The notes beneath the pieces are model-generated. The model did not search any database. It saw only the letters and a list, made by a program, of their open reading frames with translations, and was not told where the DNA came from. 64,000 nucleotides of DNA from contig NZ_JYLK01000007.1 in the NCBI RefSeq assembly GCF_001439805.1, positions 124,001 through 188,000 on the forward strand, read 5' to 3'. Of the stretch, positions 15,985-24,967 are shown piece by piece (position 1 is the stretch's first letter; every line of letters begins with the position of its first letter). The position numbers and the translations under genes were made by a program. This DNA comes from Pseudomonas trivialis. Its GTDB lineage: Bacteria > Pseudomonadota > Gammaproteobacteria > Pseudomonadales > Pseudomonadaceae.

Positions 15985-18105
15985 GTGTATCTGGGCCCTC
16001 CTCCCCGCTCATCCCTGTTGTTGATGCTGTTGTGCAGCGCCGCTGCATGCGCCGATGACCTGTTCCTCGACAGCCAGCCGCTGCCGCAGGTGCTCACCGC
16101 CACACGCCTCAAACAATCGGCCGCCGCCGTGCCCGGCAGCATGACGGTGATCGACAGTGAATTGATCAAGGCCAGCGGCGCGCGGGATATTGCCGAGCTG
16201 TTGCGATTGGTGCCAGGCATGATGGTCGGCTACACCACCGGCAATCAGGCCGCCGTGAACTACCACGGCACCAGCGCCAGCGATGCGCGGCGCATGCAGG
16301 TGCTGATCGACGGCCGTTCGGTGTACCGCGCGGGACTCGCCACCGTCGACTGGAGCGATATTCCGGTGGCCATGGAAGATATCGAGCGCATCGAGGTGTT
16401 CCGTGGCCCCAACACCGTCAGCTATGGCGCCAACGCGCTGATGGCGGTGGTCAACATCCTCACGCGCTCACCGGCCAACAGCCAGGGCACGCGGGTGAAG
16501 GTGCAGCGCGGCGAACGCGGCATCAATGATGTCTACGCCAGCCAGGGCCTGGGCTGGGAAACCGGCGACCTGCGCGTGTCGATGTCCGGCCAGCAGGACG
16601 ATGGCTTCGACAGCGACGCCGTGGGCGCCGACCGCCGCGACAGTCGCCGCCTGAGCCGCTTCAGCCTGGCCGTGAGCCAGACGCTGAATGCACAACAGAG
16701 CCTCGACTGGCAGTTGAATGCCAAGGAAGGCACCAACCAGCGTCCTTACACCTACACACCGGTGTTCGCCGGGATTACCGAAGGCGGCAACAACTCCGAC
16801 GTCAACGCCAGGGACTATGCCGGCTCACTGCGCTGGAACATCGATTTCAACCCCGAGCACAGTCTGTATATCCAGGGCTCCGCCCAGCAGTGGGACCGCC
16901 GCCAGGTCTGGAAAGCCTGCGACGCGAAAGTCTCGTTCAGCCCGGAGCTGACCCGCCTGTGGCAACTGAACCCCAACTACGCCGAACTGCTCGCCCGGCA
17001 CATGGACACCTTCAGCCAGGGCAGTGCCCCGCCGGGCAGCGCCGCCGAACAGACGCTGGGCAACCAGGTGCTGGACCAATGGCGCAACGGTGCCAGCCAG
17101 AGCGTGTGCGGCGACATCGACCAGAGCACCCGCGAAAGCCGCTACGACCTGGAGATTCAGGACACCCTCAGCCTGTCCGACAGCCTGCGCCTGGTCAGCG
17201 GTATGAATTATCGCTACGACCGTGCCGACTCCGACACCTACTTCAACGGCACCCTGGACGACGTCACCTGGCGCCTGTTCGGCCAGCTCGAATGGCGAGC
17301 CAGCGAACACTGGCTGTTGCAGGGCGGCGCCATGTATGAAGACACGCGCCTGAGCGGTCACTCACTGACGCCCCGGATAGCGCTGAACTACCTGATCAAC
17401 CCGCGCCACGGCCTGCGCGCGGTGTACTCCGAAGCCATCCGCTCGCCGGACATGTTCGAGAACAACGTCAACTGGAGCTACCGCGTCAACAATCTCAGCT
17501 CGCCAGCCTATGGGCAGAACGCCGGGCAATATTTTGTGGTGACACGGGGGCCGGGCAACCTCGATAAAGAGCTGATGAAATCGCGGGAACTGGGCTATAA
17601 CGGCTTCTTTGCCGACCTCGGGTTGAACCTGGACGTGAAGCTGTTCTATGACGAAATCACTGACATGATCAGCTCGCCGCTACGCAACAACCAATACATC
17701 GCCAGCAATGGCAACAGCTCGCGCTTTGTCGGCGCCGAGTCGCAATTTGACTGGCGCTTGAGTGACGCCGACCGCCTGCGGCTCACCTACGCCTATGTCG
17801 ACGCCACCGCGAGCAACCCGCTGGACAAGGCCCAGACCGCACGCAACAGCGGCTCGGCCGGCTGGCTGCGCGAATGGGGTCGTGGCTGGTCCAGCGCGCT
17901 GTTCTACTACGGCGACGACGCACTCAACCAATATCGCTTCGAACGGGTTGACCTGCGGGTGGCCAAACGCATTGCCGTGGGCAACGCCAACGTGGAGCTG
18001 GCGGGCATGCTGCAACAACGCCTCGACAACCAGCCGACCACCTGGGCCGACAATATCTATGATCACCGTCACGTCCTTTACTTCAGCGCGGAGCTGGAGT
18101 TCTGA
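15985..18105 (+). CDS. TonB-dependent outer-membrane receptor
   Basis: This 706-residue receptor has a signal peptide ending near AAACA/DDLF, a short possible TonB box (LPQVLTAT at about 33-40), a plug domain (SMTVIDSELI to about residue 165, including RGPNTVSYGANALMAVVNI) and a 22-strand barrel that ends in the aromatic residue of AELEF. It has no N-terminal signalling (STN) domain. Two cysteines in a mid-barrel loop (KACDAK and SVCGD) may form a disulphide. GTG at 15985 is the only plausible in-frame start, with AAGG upstream. The next gene starts one base after the stop, followed by a hybrid kinase, so the receptor probably feeds a ligand or signal to that kinase. The transported ligand is unknown. 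Confidence 0.9.
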   Translation: MYLGPPPRSSLLLMLLCSAAACADDLFLDSQPLPQVLTATRLKQSAAAVPGSMTVIDSELIKASGARDIAELLRLVPGMMVGYTTGNQAAVNYHGTSASDARRMQVLIDGRSVYRAGLATVDWSDIPVAMEDIERIEVFRGPNTVSYGANALMAVVNILTRSPANSQGTRVKVQRGERGINDVYASQGLGWETGDLRVSMSGQQDDGFDSDAVGADRRDSRRLSRFSLAVSQTLNAQQSLDWQLNAKEGTNQRPYTYTPVFAGITEGGNNSDVNARDYAGSLRWNIDFNPEHSLYIQGSAQQWDRRQVWKACDAKVSFSPELTRLWQLNPNYAELLARHMDTFSQGSAPPGSAAEQTLGNQVLDQWRNGASQSVCGDIDQSTRESRYDLEIQDTLSLSDSLRLVSGMNYRYDRADSDTYFNGTLDDVTWRLFGQLEWRASEHWLLQGGAMYEDTRLSGHSLTPRIALNYLINPRHGLRAVYSEAIRSPDMFENNVNWSYRVNNLSSPAYGQNAGQYFVVTRGPGNLDKELMKSRELGYNGFFADLGLNLDVKLFYDEITDMISSPLRNNQYIASNGNSSRFVGAESQFDWRLSDADRLRLTYAYVDATASNPLDKAQTARNSGSAGWLREWGRGWSSALFYYGDDALNQYRFERVDLRVAKRIAVGNANVELAGMLQQRLDNQPTTWADNIYDHRHVLYFSAELEF

Positions 18106-18106
18106 C

Positions 18107-19036
18107 ATGGCCAGTCAGTCACGGATGACCCTCTTCTCTTTTGCCAGGCTGTGGCAGCGCGCCCTGCTGCTGATCAGCCTGCTGCTGACCGCGCCGGCGT
18201 GGAGTGCCAACATCCTGCTGACCGCCGCGCAAGACAGCGCCGGCGTGCAGGACTTCGCCCAGGCACTGGCCCGCCAGCGTCCCGCAGACCAGGTCACTTT
18301 CACTCCGCTCAAGGACCTGCCGGCGCCGCGCCAATTGCCTGCCGACACGCGCCTGATCCTGCTCGACCTGCCCGGCCTCGACTGGCGCCTGAAGGATGCC
18401 GAAGGTCCGCCGACCCTGGTGTTGCGCATCAGCCGCCTGCAAGCCCGCCAGCGCCTGGGCACCCGCCTGCCGGCGCACGTCAGCCTGCTGTGGAGCGACC
18501 CACCGCTGGACCGCCAGTTACGCCTGATCACCGGCATTCTGCCGCGGGCCCGGCGCATCGGCGTGCTCTACGGCAGCGACAGTGAGTTCCTGCTGCGCGA
18601 GCTGAGCCAATACGCCGCGCCCCTGGGCCTGGAAATCGTGCCTCAGCGGTGGAACAACATTAACGACAGTCGCCCGCTGCAGAGCCTGTTCAGGACCAGC
18701 GACGTACTGCTCGGCCTCGACGACCCGCAACTGTACAACCCGAAGACCGCAAAGAATCTGCTGCTGAGCAGCTACGCCCAGCAACTGCCGCTGGTGGGCC
18801 CCAACGCCGGCTTCGTCAAGGCCGGCAGCCTGGCCAGCACCTACAGCGACCAGACCGACTGGCTGGGCGTACTCGACCGTTTGCTTGACCGCCCGCCATC
18901 CAGCTGGCCGCGCACGCTGTACCCGCACCACTTCAAAGTCGTGGGCAACCCGCAGGTCGCGCGCTCACTGGGCATCGAACACGTCGATGAAAGCAACGTC
19001 GCCGCGCGGCTCGCCGAAGGAGAAAAACGCCCATGA
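18107..19036 (+). CDS. periplasmic ABC_sub_bind-like ligand-binding protein
   Basis: This 309-residue protein has a signal peptide (cut near APAWSA/NIL) and a bilobed type I periplasmic-binding fold related to the ABC substrate-binding family PF04392: RRIGVLYGSDSEF, VLLGLDDPQLYN and LPLVGPNAGFVKAGSLASTYSD are recognisable. No permease or ATPase gene is nearby, so it is unlikely to serve transport. It lies one base after the TonB receptor and overlaps the hybrid kinase by 4 nt (ATGA). I infer that it delivers a ligand-bound signal from the periplasm to the kinase, as TorT does for TorS or LuxP for LuxQ. GGAG lies before the ATG at 18107. Confidence 0.82.
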   Translation: MASQSRMTLFSFARLWQRALLLISLLLTAPAWSANILLTAAQDSAGVQDFAQALARQRPADQVTFTPLKDLPAPRQLPADTRLILLDLPGLDWRLKDAEGPPTLVLRISRLQARQRLGTRLPAHVSLLWSDPPLDRQLRLITGILPRARRIGVLYGSDSEFLLRELSQYAAPLGLEIVPQRWNNINDSRPLQSLFRTSDVLLGLDDPQLYNPKTAKNLLLSSYAQQLPLVGPNAGFVKAGSLASTYSDQTDWLGVLDRLLDRPPSSWPRTLYPHHFKVVGNPQVARSLGIEHVDESNVAARLAEGEKRP

Positions 19037-20934
19037 CCTTGCGTCGTCGTTGGGATATCAACACCCGCACCCAGCTCATCACCCTGGGCCCGGCACTGTT
19101 GCTCACGTTGCTGTTGATCAGCTTCTTTACCTTCGTGCGTATCCAGGACCTGCGCCAGGAACTGGACCATACCGGCCAGCTGATTGCGAACCAACTGGCG
19201 CCTGCCACCGAGTACGGCGTCATTTCCGGCAACAACGATGTGCTCGACAGCCTGCTGCGCGCCACGCTGGCCACGCCCCATGTGCGCTTTCTGGAGATTC
19301 AGGACGCCGCTGAAAACATCCTGGTGTACGTCGAGCAACCGTCGGAAAAGCACGACCGCTCATTGTCCGTGAAAGTGTTTCAGTCGCCGATCCGCCTTCA
19401 GCATATCCAGCTGGGCAGTGATTTTTTCCAGGACAACCTCAACGAATCCAAGGCACCGCGTGCCGATTATCTGGGGCGCGTGATCGTCGGCATGTCCAAC
19501 GATGCCTTCAGCCAGCGTCAGCAGGAGATTCTGTTCAAGGCCGGCATCCTCGCGCTGTTCGCCCTGCTGTTTACCTTCCTGCTGGCGCGGCGCCTGGCGG
19601 CCAGCCTGTCGCAGCCGATCAGCGCAATGGGCCATGCGGTGAAGGCCATCCAGCAAGGTGACTACAAGACTCCGCTGCCTATCGTGGATGACTCGGAGCT
19701 GGGCGACCTGTCACGTCACATCAACAACCTGGCCGCCGGCCTGCAACAGGCCAGCCACGAACAGCAACGGGCCATGGCGCAGTTGATCCAGACCCGCGAA
19801 GAAGCCGAGCGGGCCAACAATGCCAAATCGGATTTCCTCGCGATGATGAGCCACGAGCTGCGCACGCCGATGAACGGAGTGCTGGGCATGCTGCAGTTGC
19901 TGGAAACCACCGAGATGACTGACGAGCAGACCGAGTACGCGGCGCTGGCCTCCGAGTCCACCGAACATCTGCTGAAGGTCATCAACGACATCCTCGATTT
20001 CTCGCGCATCGAACGCGCGGCCCTGGAGCTGGAGCATATTGCGTTCAACCTCGCCGACCTGGTCAACAGCAGCGCCCATGCCTTCCGGCACAGCGCACAG
20101 CAGCGCGGGCTGACGCTCAACCTGCCGATGCCGCCGGGCCTGGATACGCTGCGGGTCAAGGGCGACCCCACGCGTATCCGCCAGATTCTGGTGAACCTGA
20201 TCGGTAACGCACTCAAGTTCACCGAACAGGGCAGTGTGAGTGTCGAGCCCCACTGGCAGCCCCTCGACCATGAGCTGGTGTGGTTCACCTGCAGCGTGCG
20301 CGACAGCGGCATCGGTATCGGCGCCGAACACCTGGAGTCGATGTTCGACGCGTTCCAGCAGGCTGACAGCTCGATCTCCAGGCGCTACGGTGGCACCGGC
20401 CTGGGCCTGCCCATCGCGCGCACGCTGGCCGAACGCATGGGCGGCACCCTGCGCGTGCAAAGCGAAGAAGGCCGTGGTTCGGTGTTCACCCTGGAAATCC
20501 CCCTGGCCATCGACCAGCACAGCCTGCCGGCGATTGCCCAGGACGCCCAAAGCAAGCACGGCGCCGGCGACGGCCGGCATGTGTTGCTGGTGGAGGACAA
20601 TCCGGTCAACCGCACGGTGGTGGAAGCCATGTTGCGCAGCCTCGGTTTCGAAGTCAGCCTGGCCACCGACGGCGCCGAGGCAATCCGTAGCGCAGAAAGC
20701 CTGATGTTCACAGCGATCCTGATGGATTGCCGGTTGCCGGTGATCGACGGTTACGAAGCCACACGGCAGATTCGCCAGCTGCAGGGCTGCGCCGATCTGC
20801 CGATCATTGCGCTCACCGCAAACGCCCTGCAGGGCGACCGTGAAGCGTGCCTCGCGGCCGGAATGAACGATTACCTGGCCAAGCCGTTCAAACGTACGGA
20901 TTTGCAGCAGATCCTGCAGCGCTGGGTGCAATAG
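19033..20934 (+). CDS. BarA/GacS-like hybrid sensor histidine kinase (PA1611-type)
   Basis: This 633-residue inner-membrane kinase has TM1 at about 15-36, a periplasmic sensor of about 130 residues with the BarA-type stretch LIANQLAPATEYGVISGN, TM2 at about 169-189, HAMP, HisKA with His274 in MMSHELRTPMNG, and HATPase_c (NLIGNALKF, DSGIGIG, GGTGLGL). A receiver domain follows with Asp565 in LMDCRLPVIDG and Lys in LAKPFKRTD. There is no Hpt domain, so a separate Hpt protein is needed. It sits directly upstream of fabA, as PA1611 does in P. aeruginosa; PA1611 is reported to act with RetS and HptB. Unlike my recollection of that locus, a receptor and binding protein precede it here in one operon. 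Confidence 0.92.
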   Translation: MTLRRRWDINTRTQLITLGPALLLTLLLISFFTFVRIQDLRQELDHTGQLIANQLAPATEYGVISGNNDVLDSLLRATLATPHVRFLEIQDAAENILVYVEQPSEKHDRSLSVKVFQSPIRLQHIQLGSDFFQDNLNESKAPRADYLGRVIVGMSNDAFSQRQQEILFKAGILALFALLFTFLLARRLAASLSQPISAMGHAVKAIQQGDYKTPLPIVDDSELGDLSRHINNLAAGLQQASHEQQRAMAQLIQTREEAERANNAKSDFLAMMSHELRTPMNGVLGMLQLLETTEMTDEQTEYAALASESTEHLLKVINDILDFSRIERAALELEHIAFNLADLVNSSAHAFRHSAQQRGLTLNLPMPPGLDTLRVKGDPTRIRQILVNLIGNALKFTEQGSVSVEPHWQPLDHELVWFTCSVRDSGIGIGAEHLESMFDAFQQADSSISRRYGGTGLGLPIARTLAERMGGTLRVQSEEGRGSVFTLEIPLAIDQHSLPAIAQDAQSKHGAGDGRHVLLVEDNPVNRTVVEAMLRSLGFEVSLATDGAEAIRSAESLMFTAILMDCRLPVIDGYEATRQIRQLQGCADLPIIALTANALQGDREACLAAGMNDYLAKPFKRTDLQQILQRWVQ

Positions 20935-21032
20935 CGCCGCGCCATCAGGCATCTGCGACTGGCGTGAAACACGAAAGTGCGGCAGTCTTAGGCACCCAAA
21001 CGGGCAGATAGACAGGCCCGGTTTAAAATTTC

Positions 21033-21050
21033 AGTGAACAAGTGTACATT
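21033..21050 (+). promoter_or_regulatory. DesT/FabR-like operator upstream of fabAB
   Basis: AGTGAACAAGTGTACATT is an imperfect palindrome (6 of 8 arm positions match) 134 bp before fabA. It resembles the DesT/FabR family operators that control unsaturated fatty acid synthesis: E. coli FabR sites centre on GTACANNTGTNC-type sequences, and P. aeruginosa DesT represses fabAB. The 249 bp from 20935 to 21183 hold no gene. The match is by eye against remembered consensus. Confidence 0.5.
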
Positions 21051-21183
21051 GAGTGCCTTGACGCTGTGACTTTCACTACAACGCAATAGTCTACGTGTAG
21101 GCTGCCGGCATGAGGCATGAACGCTTCATTCGGTTCGGGAAGATTTGCCCTGCCCTGCCGCATGGGATTATTGAGGAGCTCGC

Positions 21184-21699
21184 ATGACCAAACAAAACGC
21201 CTTTACTCGGGAAGACCTGCTGCGCTGCAGTCGCGGTGAGCTGTTCGGCCCAGGTAACGCGCAACTGCCCGCCCCGAACATGCTGATGGTGGATCGCATC
21301 ACCCATATCAGCGAAGAGGGTGGCAAGTACGGCAAAGGTGAATTGGTCGCCGAGCTGGATATCACTCCGGACCTGTGGTTCTTCGCCTGCCATTTCGAAG
21401 GCGACCCGGTGATGCCAGGCTGCCTGGGCCTCGACGCCATGTGGCAACTGGTCGGCTTCTACCTGGGCTGGCAAGGCCTGCCGGGTCGCGGTCGCGCCCT
21501 GGGTTCCGGCGAAGTGAAGTTCTTTGGCCAGGTCCTGCCGACCGCCAAAAAAGTCACCTACAACATTCAAATCAAGCGCGTCCTCAAGGGCAAGCTGAAC
21601 CTGGCCATTGCTGATGGTTCGGTGACTGTCGACGGTCGCGAGATTTATACTGCCGAAGGCCTTCGGGTCGGCGTATTCACTTCCACTGACAACTTTTAA
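21184..21699 (+). CDS. fabA: 3-hydroxyacyl-[ACP] dehydratase/isomerase FabA
   Basis: FabA dehydrates 3-hydroxydecanoyl-ACP and isomerises trans-2- to cis-3-decenoyl-ACP, the branch point of anaerobic unsaturated fatty acid synthesis. The protein has 171 residues, as in the family. Catalytic His70 is in [14 protein letters not shown] and Asp84 in [10 protein letters not shown] strong ribosome site (TTGAGGAGC) precedes the ATG. fabB follows after 11 bp, so they form an operon. A DesT/FabR-like operator lies upstream. It acts as a cytoplasmic dimer. Confidence 0.98.
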   Translation: MTKQNAFTREDLLRCSRGELFGPGNAQLPAPNMLMVDRITHISEEGGKYGKGELVAELDITPDLWFFACHFEGDPVMPGCLGLDAMWQLVGFYLGWQGLPGRGRALGSGEVKFFGQVLPTAKKVTYNIQIKRVLKGKLNLAIADGSVTVDGREIYTAEGLRVGVFTSTDNF

Positions 21700-21710
21700 G
21701 GGTTATCCGC

Positions 21711-22931
21711 ATGCGCCGCGTCGTTATCACTGGTCTGGGCATCGTTTCTTGCCTGGGCAATGACAAAGAGACCGTCACCGCTAACCTGCGTGCAAGTCGC
21801 CCTGGCATCCGCTTCAACCCGGAATATGCCGAAATGGGTCTGCGTAGCCAGGTTTCCGGCTCCATCGATCTGCCCCTCGAAGAACTGATCGATCGCAAGA
21901 TCTATCGTTTCGTCGGTCACGCTGCCGCCTACGCCTACCTGGCCATGAAAGATGCGATCGCCGACTCCGGCCTCAGCGAAGACCAGGTATCGAACGTACG
22001 CACCGGCCTGATCGCCGGTTCCGGCGGCGCATCCACCCTCAACCAGATGGAAGCGCTGGACATCCTGCGCGAGAAAGGCGTGAAGCGCGTCGGCCCGTAC
22101 CGTGTCACACGGACCATGGGCAGCACCGTGTCGGCCTGCCTGGCCACGCCGTTCGCCATCAAGGGCGTCAACTACTCGATCTCCTCGGCCTGCGCCACCA
22201 GCGCCCACTGCATCGGGACTGCCGTTGAGCAGATCCAGCTGGGCAAGCAGGACATCGTGTTCGCCGGCGGCGGTGAGGAAGAGCATTGGAGCCAGTCGTT
22301 CCTGTTCGACGCCATGGGCGCCCTCTCCACCCAGTACAACGAAACGCCGGAAAAGGCCTCCCGCGCCTACGACGCCAAGCGTGACGGTTTCGTCATCGCC
22401 GGCGGTGGCGGCATGGTGGTGGTCGAGGAGCTGGAACATGCTCTGGCCCGTGGCGCGAAGATCTACGCGGAAATCGTCGGCTACGGAGCCACTTCCGACG
22501 GCTACGACATGGTCGCGCCAAGCGGCGAAGGCGCCATCCGTTGCATGCAGATGGCCATGTCCACCGTTGACACCCCGATCGACTACCTGAACACCCACGG
22601 CACCTCCACTCCGGTCGGCGACGCCAAGGAAATGGAAGGCGTGCGCGCGGTATTCGGCGACAAGGCACCGGCCATCAGCTCCACCAAGAGCCTGTCGGGT
22701 CACTCCCTGGGCGCCGCCGGCGTTCACGAAGCGATCTACTGCCTGCTGATGATGGAAGGCAACTTCATGGCCGGTTCGGCCAACATCGACGAGATCGATC
22801 CGGTTGTGGCAGATATGCCGATCCTGACCAAGACCGTTGAGAACGCCACCATCAATACCGTGATGAGCAACAGCTTCGGCTTTGGTGGCACCAACGCGAC
22901 GCTGGTACTCAAGCGCTGGCAGGGCAAGTAA
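21711..22931 (+). CDS. fabB: beta-ketoacyl-ACP synthase I
   Basis: FabB elongates cis-3-decenoyl-ACP made by FabA and commits it to unsaturated fatty acids. The protein has 406 residues. The catalytic triad is present: Cys161 in [10 protein letters not shown], His in [11 protein letters not shown] and His in [11 protein letters not shown], along with the C-terminal [10 protein letters not shown]. Start ATG 21711 lies 11 bp after fabA, with which it is co-transcribed. A strong terminator follows at 22952. Confidence 0.98.
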   Translation: MRRVVITGLGIVSCLGNDKETVTANLRASRPGIRFNPEYAEMGLRSQVSGSIDLPLEELIDRKIYRFVGHAAAYAYLAMKDAIADSGLSEDQVSNVRTGLIAGSGGASTLNQMEALDILREKGVKRVGPYRVTRTMGSTVSACLATPFAIKGVNYSISSACATSAHCIGTAVEQIQLGKQDIVFAGGGEEEHWSQSFLFDAMGALSTQYNETPEKASRAYDAKRDGFVIAGGGGMVVVEELEHALARGAKIYAEIVGYGATSDGYDMVAPSGEGAIRCMQMAMSTVDTPIDYLNTHGTSTPVGDAKEMEGVRAVFGDKAPAISSTKSLSGHSLGAAGVHEAIYCLLMMEGNFMAGSANIDEIDPVVADMPILTKTVENATINTVMSNSFGFGGTNATLVLKRWQGK

Positions 22932-22951
22932 GGCCTGCAGCTTGATCCCAT

Positions 22952-22982
22952 GAAAAAGCCCCGACTGGTTCGGGGCTTTTTT
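22952..22982 (+). terminator. intrinsic terminator of fabAB
   Basis: AAAGCCCCGA pairs with TCGGGGCTTT around a 5-nt loop, followed by TTTT. It lies 20 bp after the fabB stop. The A-run on the other side also allows it to end the convergent amidohydrolase transcript. Confidence 0.92.
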
Positions 22983-23010
22983 GTGGGTGGCCATCAGGGA
23001 AAAATAGCGT

Positions 23011-24033
23011 TCAGCGAGAAGTCTTGGGCAGCACAGCCAGGAAATTATCCCGCGCAACCTTGCGGGCCACGTCCTCGGGCAGCGCATCAAGGAAGGGGTC
23101 AAAGCGGCGCATTTCCTTACCCAGCTTGTTAAACCGACCTACCACGTCAGAGCCGAGCATGAAGCGCTCCGGGAAGCGCTCCACCAGCTTTACCCACTCG
23201 GGTCTGGGCTTGCCCGCCTCGTCCAGCAGATAAGGCGTGAGCATGCTCCAGGAGAGGTCGATGTAGAGGTTGGGGTAGGCCTCCAGCATGCGCGTCAAGG
23301 TGGGCAGCAAAAAGTCCATCTGCACCTGATGTCGGTGGATCTCCATGCTGGTGCCGGCATGGGCCCAGATGAATCGAGTATGGGGGTGATTGCGCAGCGG
23401 CTCTTCGACCTCCGCCAGATACAACGGGTTGCGCTCGCGCTTTGAGGTGATGTTGGAATGCAGCATCACCGGCAAATCGTTTTCGGCCGCCAAATGGTAA
23501 ATGCGCGTCATGGCTTCGTTGTTGGCGCGCGGGGTGTCACCCGCCGTCAGGGCTGTCAGGTCGTCATGGCGGGTGAACACTTCACCGATGCCCTGCCACA
23601 GGCCCGGGTTGAGATCGAGCATGCGCTGGATATGCGCATCGGAATTCTTGTCATTGGGGTTGAAGCCGGACAGGAAAGGATGAAAGCGCAGGCGCTGCTC
23701 AGGCGTGAGTTTATTGACCGCCGCCGCGACGATCACGTCGGTGGCGCTGTACCAGTAGGCATCAGCATCGTCACCGGCGTAGTAGCGCGGACGTTTGGGC
23801 TCGTCTTCATGCCATTTTTTCGCCACGGGGATGCCGGAAATCATCACATGCTCGATGCGACTGTCCGCCATGGCCTTGAGCAGCTTGTCCATGCCGGCGG
23901 TTTCCTGAAAGAAATCCACGTAATGCAGGTGGGCATCGCTGTAGGCATAGTCGCGGGCCTGTGCGGCGAGGCTGGCGGCGGTGAGCAACAGGGCGAGGCT
24001 CAGGCGAGTCCAGGGCACGGGGGCGATCTCCAT
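23011..24033 (-). CDS. secreted amidohydrolase (Amidohydro_2 family)
   Basis: This 340-residue protein has a signal peptide (LSLALLLTAASLAAQA, cut before RDYAYSD) and a TIM-barrel amidohydrolase_2 domain. The metal motif HLH is in SDAHLHYVD near residue 37. Other likely metal or active-site positions are the His in LPVMLHSN, the His in FIWAHAGTS and the Asp in FMLGSDVVG. Relatives are TatD-like or 2-pyrone-4,6-dicarboxylate lactonase-like enzymes, but the signal peptide puts this one in the periplasm, which is uncommon for that family. It stands alone between fabB and a REPIN. The substrate is unknown. Confidence 0.87.
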   Translation of the reverse strand: MEIAPVPWTRLSLALLLTAASLAAQARDYAYSDAHLHYVDFFQETAGMDKLLKAMADSRIEHVMISGIPVAKKWHEDEPKRPRYYAGDDADAYWYSATDVIVAAAVNKLTPEQRLRFHPFLSGFNPNDKNSDAHIQRMLDLNPGLWQGIGEVFTRHDDLTALTAGDTPRANNEAMTRIYHLAAENDLPVMLHSNITSKRERNPLYLAEVEEPLRNHPHTRFIWAHAGTSMEIHRHQVQMDFLLPTLTRMLEAYPNLYIDLSWSMLTPYLLDEAGKPRPEWVKLVERFPERFMLGSDVVGRFNKLGKEMRRFDPFLDALPEDVARKVARDNFLAVLPKTSR

Positions 24034-24074
24034 TGAGGTGAGTCAGGGGGTATTGGGTTGCCTGTCAGATAGCT

Positions 24075-24147
24075 ATCGGGAGCAAGCCCCCTCCCACATT
24101 TTGATCGTGTTCACCGATCCGACTGTGGGAGGAGGCCTGCTCCCGAT
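24075..24147. repeat. REPIN (inverted pair of REP elements)
   Basis: ATCGGGAGCAAGCCCCCTCC (from 24075, ending CCACA at 24098) and TGTGGGAGGAGGCCTGCTCC (from 24124, ending at 24147) form an inverted REP pair around a 25-bp loop. This is the arrangement of P. fluorescens REPINs, which are mobilised by RAYT transposases. It lies between the amidohydrolase start and the end of the dienelactone hydrolase gene. Confidence 0.85.
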
Positions 24148-24171
24148 GAGGCCCGGACAGACGCCGAAGCA

Positions 24172-24900
24172 TCAGCCCTTGAACACTTCATCCAGCAGGT
24201 TATGCATGGACTGAAACGCGCGCGCAGAGGTCTTAGCGTCATACATCATCTTGCCCGGCACGTTGGCGTGCGGATCGGTGAAGGAATGCACCGCACCGCC
24301 GTAGCTGAGCAGTTGCCAATCCACATCGGCCGCGTTCATTTCTTCTTCGAACGCCGGCAGTTGTTCCTTGGGCACCAACGGATCAGAGGCGCCGTGCAGC
24401 ACCAGTACCGAGCCCTTGATATTCTTCGCATCCGCCGGGTTGGGCGTGTCGAGGGTGCCATGGAACGACACGGCGGCTTTCAACGGTGCGCCAGTGCGCG
24501 CCAGCTCCAGAGAGCAGCAGCCACCGAAGCAGAAACCAAAGGTCGCGAGTTTCGAGGTATCCACTGCCGCTTCGGTCTGGCCTTGCAGTTGCTCGAACGC
24601 CACCTGCATGCGCTTGTTGAGCAACGGGCGGTCGTTCTTCAACGGCATCATCGCCGCGCCGGCTTCATCGCCGTTCGACGGGCGCACGGTTTGGCCGTAG
24701 AGGTCCGCAATCAGCACCACGTAGCCCTTGGCGGCGACGCTCCTGGCGATTTCTTCGGCCCCGGCACTCACACCCATCCAGTTCGGCGCCATCAACAGGC
24801 CCGGCAGCGGACCCTTGTGGCTGGCGTCGAACGCCAGGCGGCTTTCATAAGACTGGCCATCAATCTGATAGACCACGGAACGCACGGTGACTTGGCTCAT
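24172..24900 (-). CDS. dienelactone hydrolase family protein
   Basis: This 242-residue alpha/beta hydrolase of the dienelactone hydrolase family has the Cys nucleophile elbow GFCFGGC (about residue 123), an acid in GASDPLVP and His in VHSFTDP. Family members open cyclic ester bonds such as dienelactone, but many are general carboxylesterases. No chlorocatechol genes are near, so the physiological substrate is unknown. There is no signal peptide. It lies downstream of htpG on the same strand but is separated by an intrinsic terminator. Confidence 0.9.
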   Translation of the reverse strand: MSQVTVRSVVYQIDGQSYESRLAFDASHKGPLPGLLMAPNWMGVSAGAEEIARSVAAKGYVVLIADLYGQTVRPSNGDEAGAAMMPLKNDRPLLNKRMQVAFEQLQGQTEAAVDTSKLATFGFCFGGCCSLELARTGAPLKAAVSFHGTLDTPNPADAKNIKGSVLVLHGASDPLVPKEQLPAFEEEMNAADVDWQLLSYGGAVHSFTDPHANVPGKMMYDAKTSARAFQSMHNLLDEVFKG

Positions 24901-24928
24901 GATTTACTCCAGTTGAGGTGCACTAAAA

Positions 24929-24956
24929 TGAAAAAACCCGCCGAAGCGGGTTTTTC
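24929..24956 (-). terminator. intrinsic terminator of htpG
   Basis: On the minus strand GAAAAACCCGC pairs with GCGGGTTTTTT around a 4-nt loop, 12 bp after the htpG stop. The hairpin ends in a T-run of six. Confidence 0.92.
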
Positions 24957-24967
24957 CTGCAGCGGTG

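Noticed and set aside
15968..16024. Short ORF (MIKAVPCIWALLPAHPCC) overlapping the TonB receptor start
   Set aside because: It uses another frame within the receptor signal peptide, has no ribosome site, and the receptor GTG has AAGG at a usable distance.
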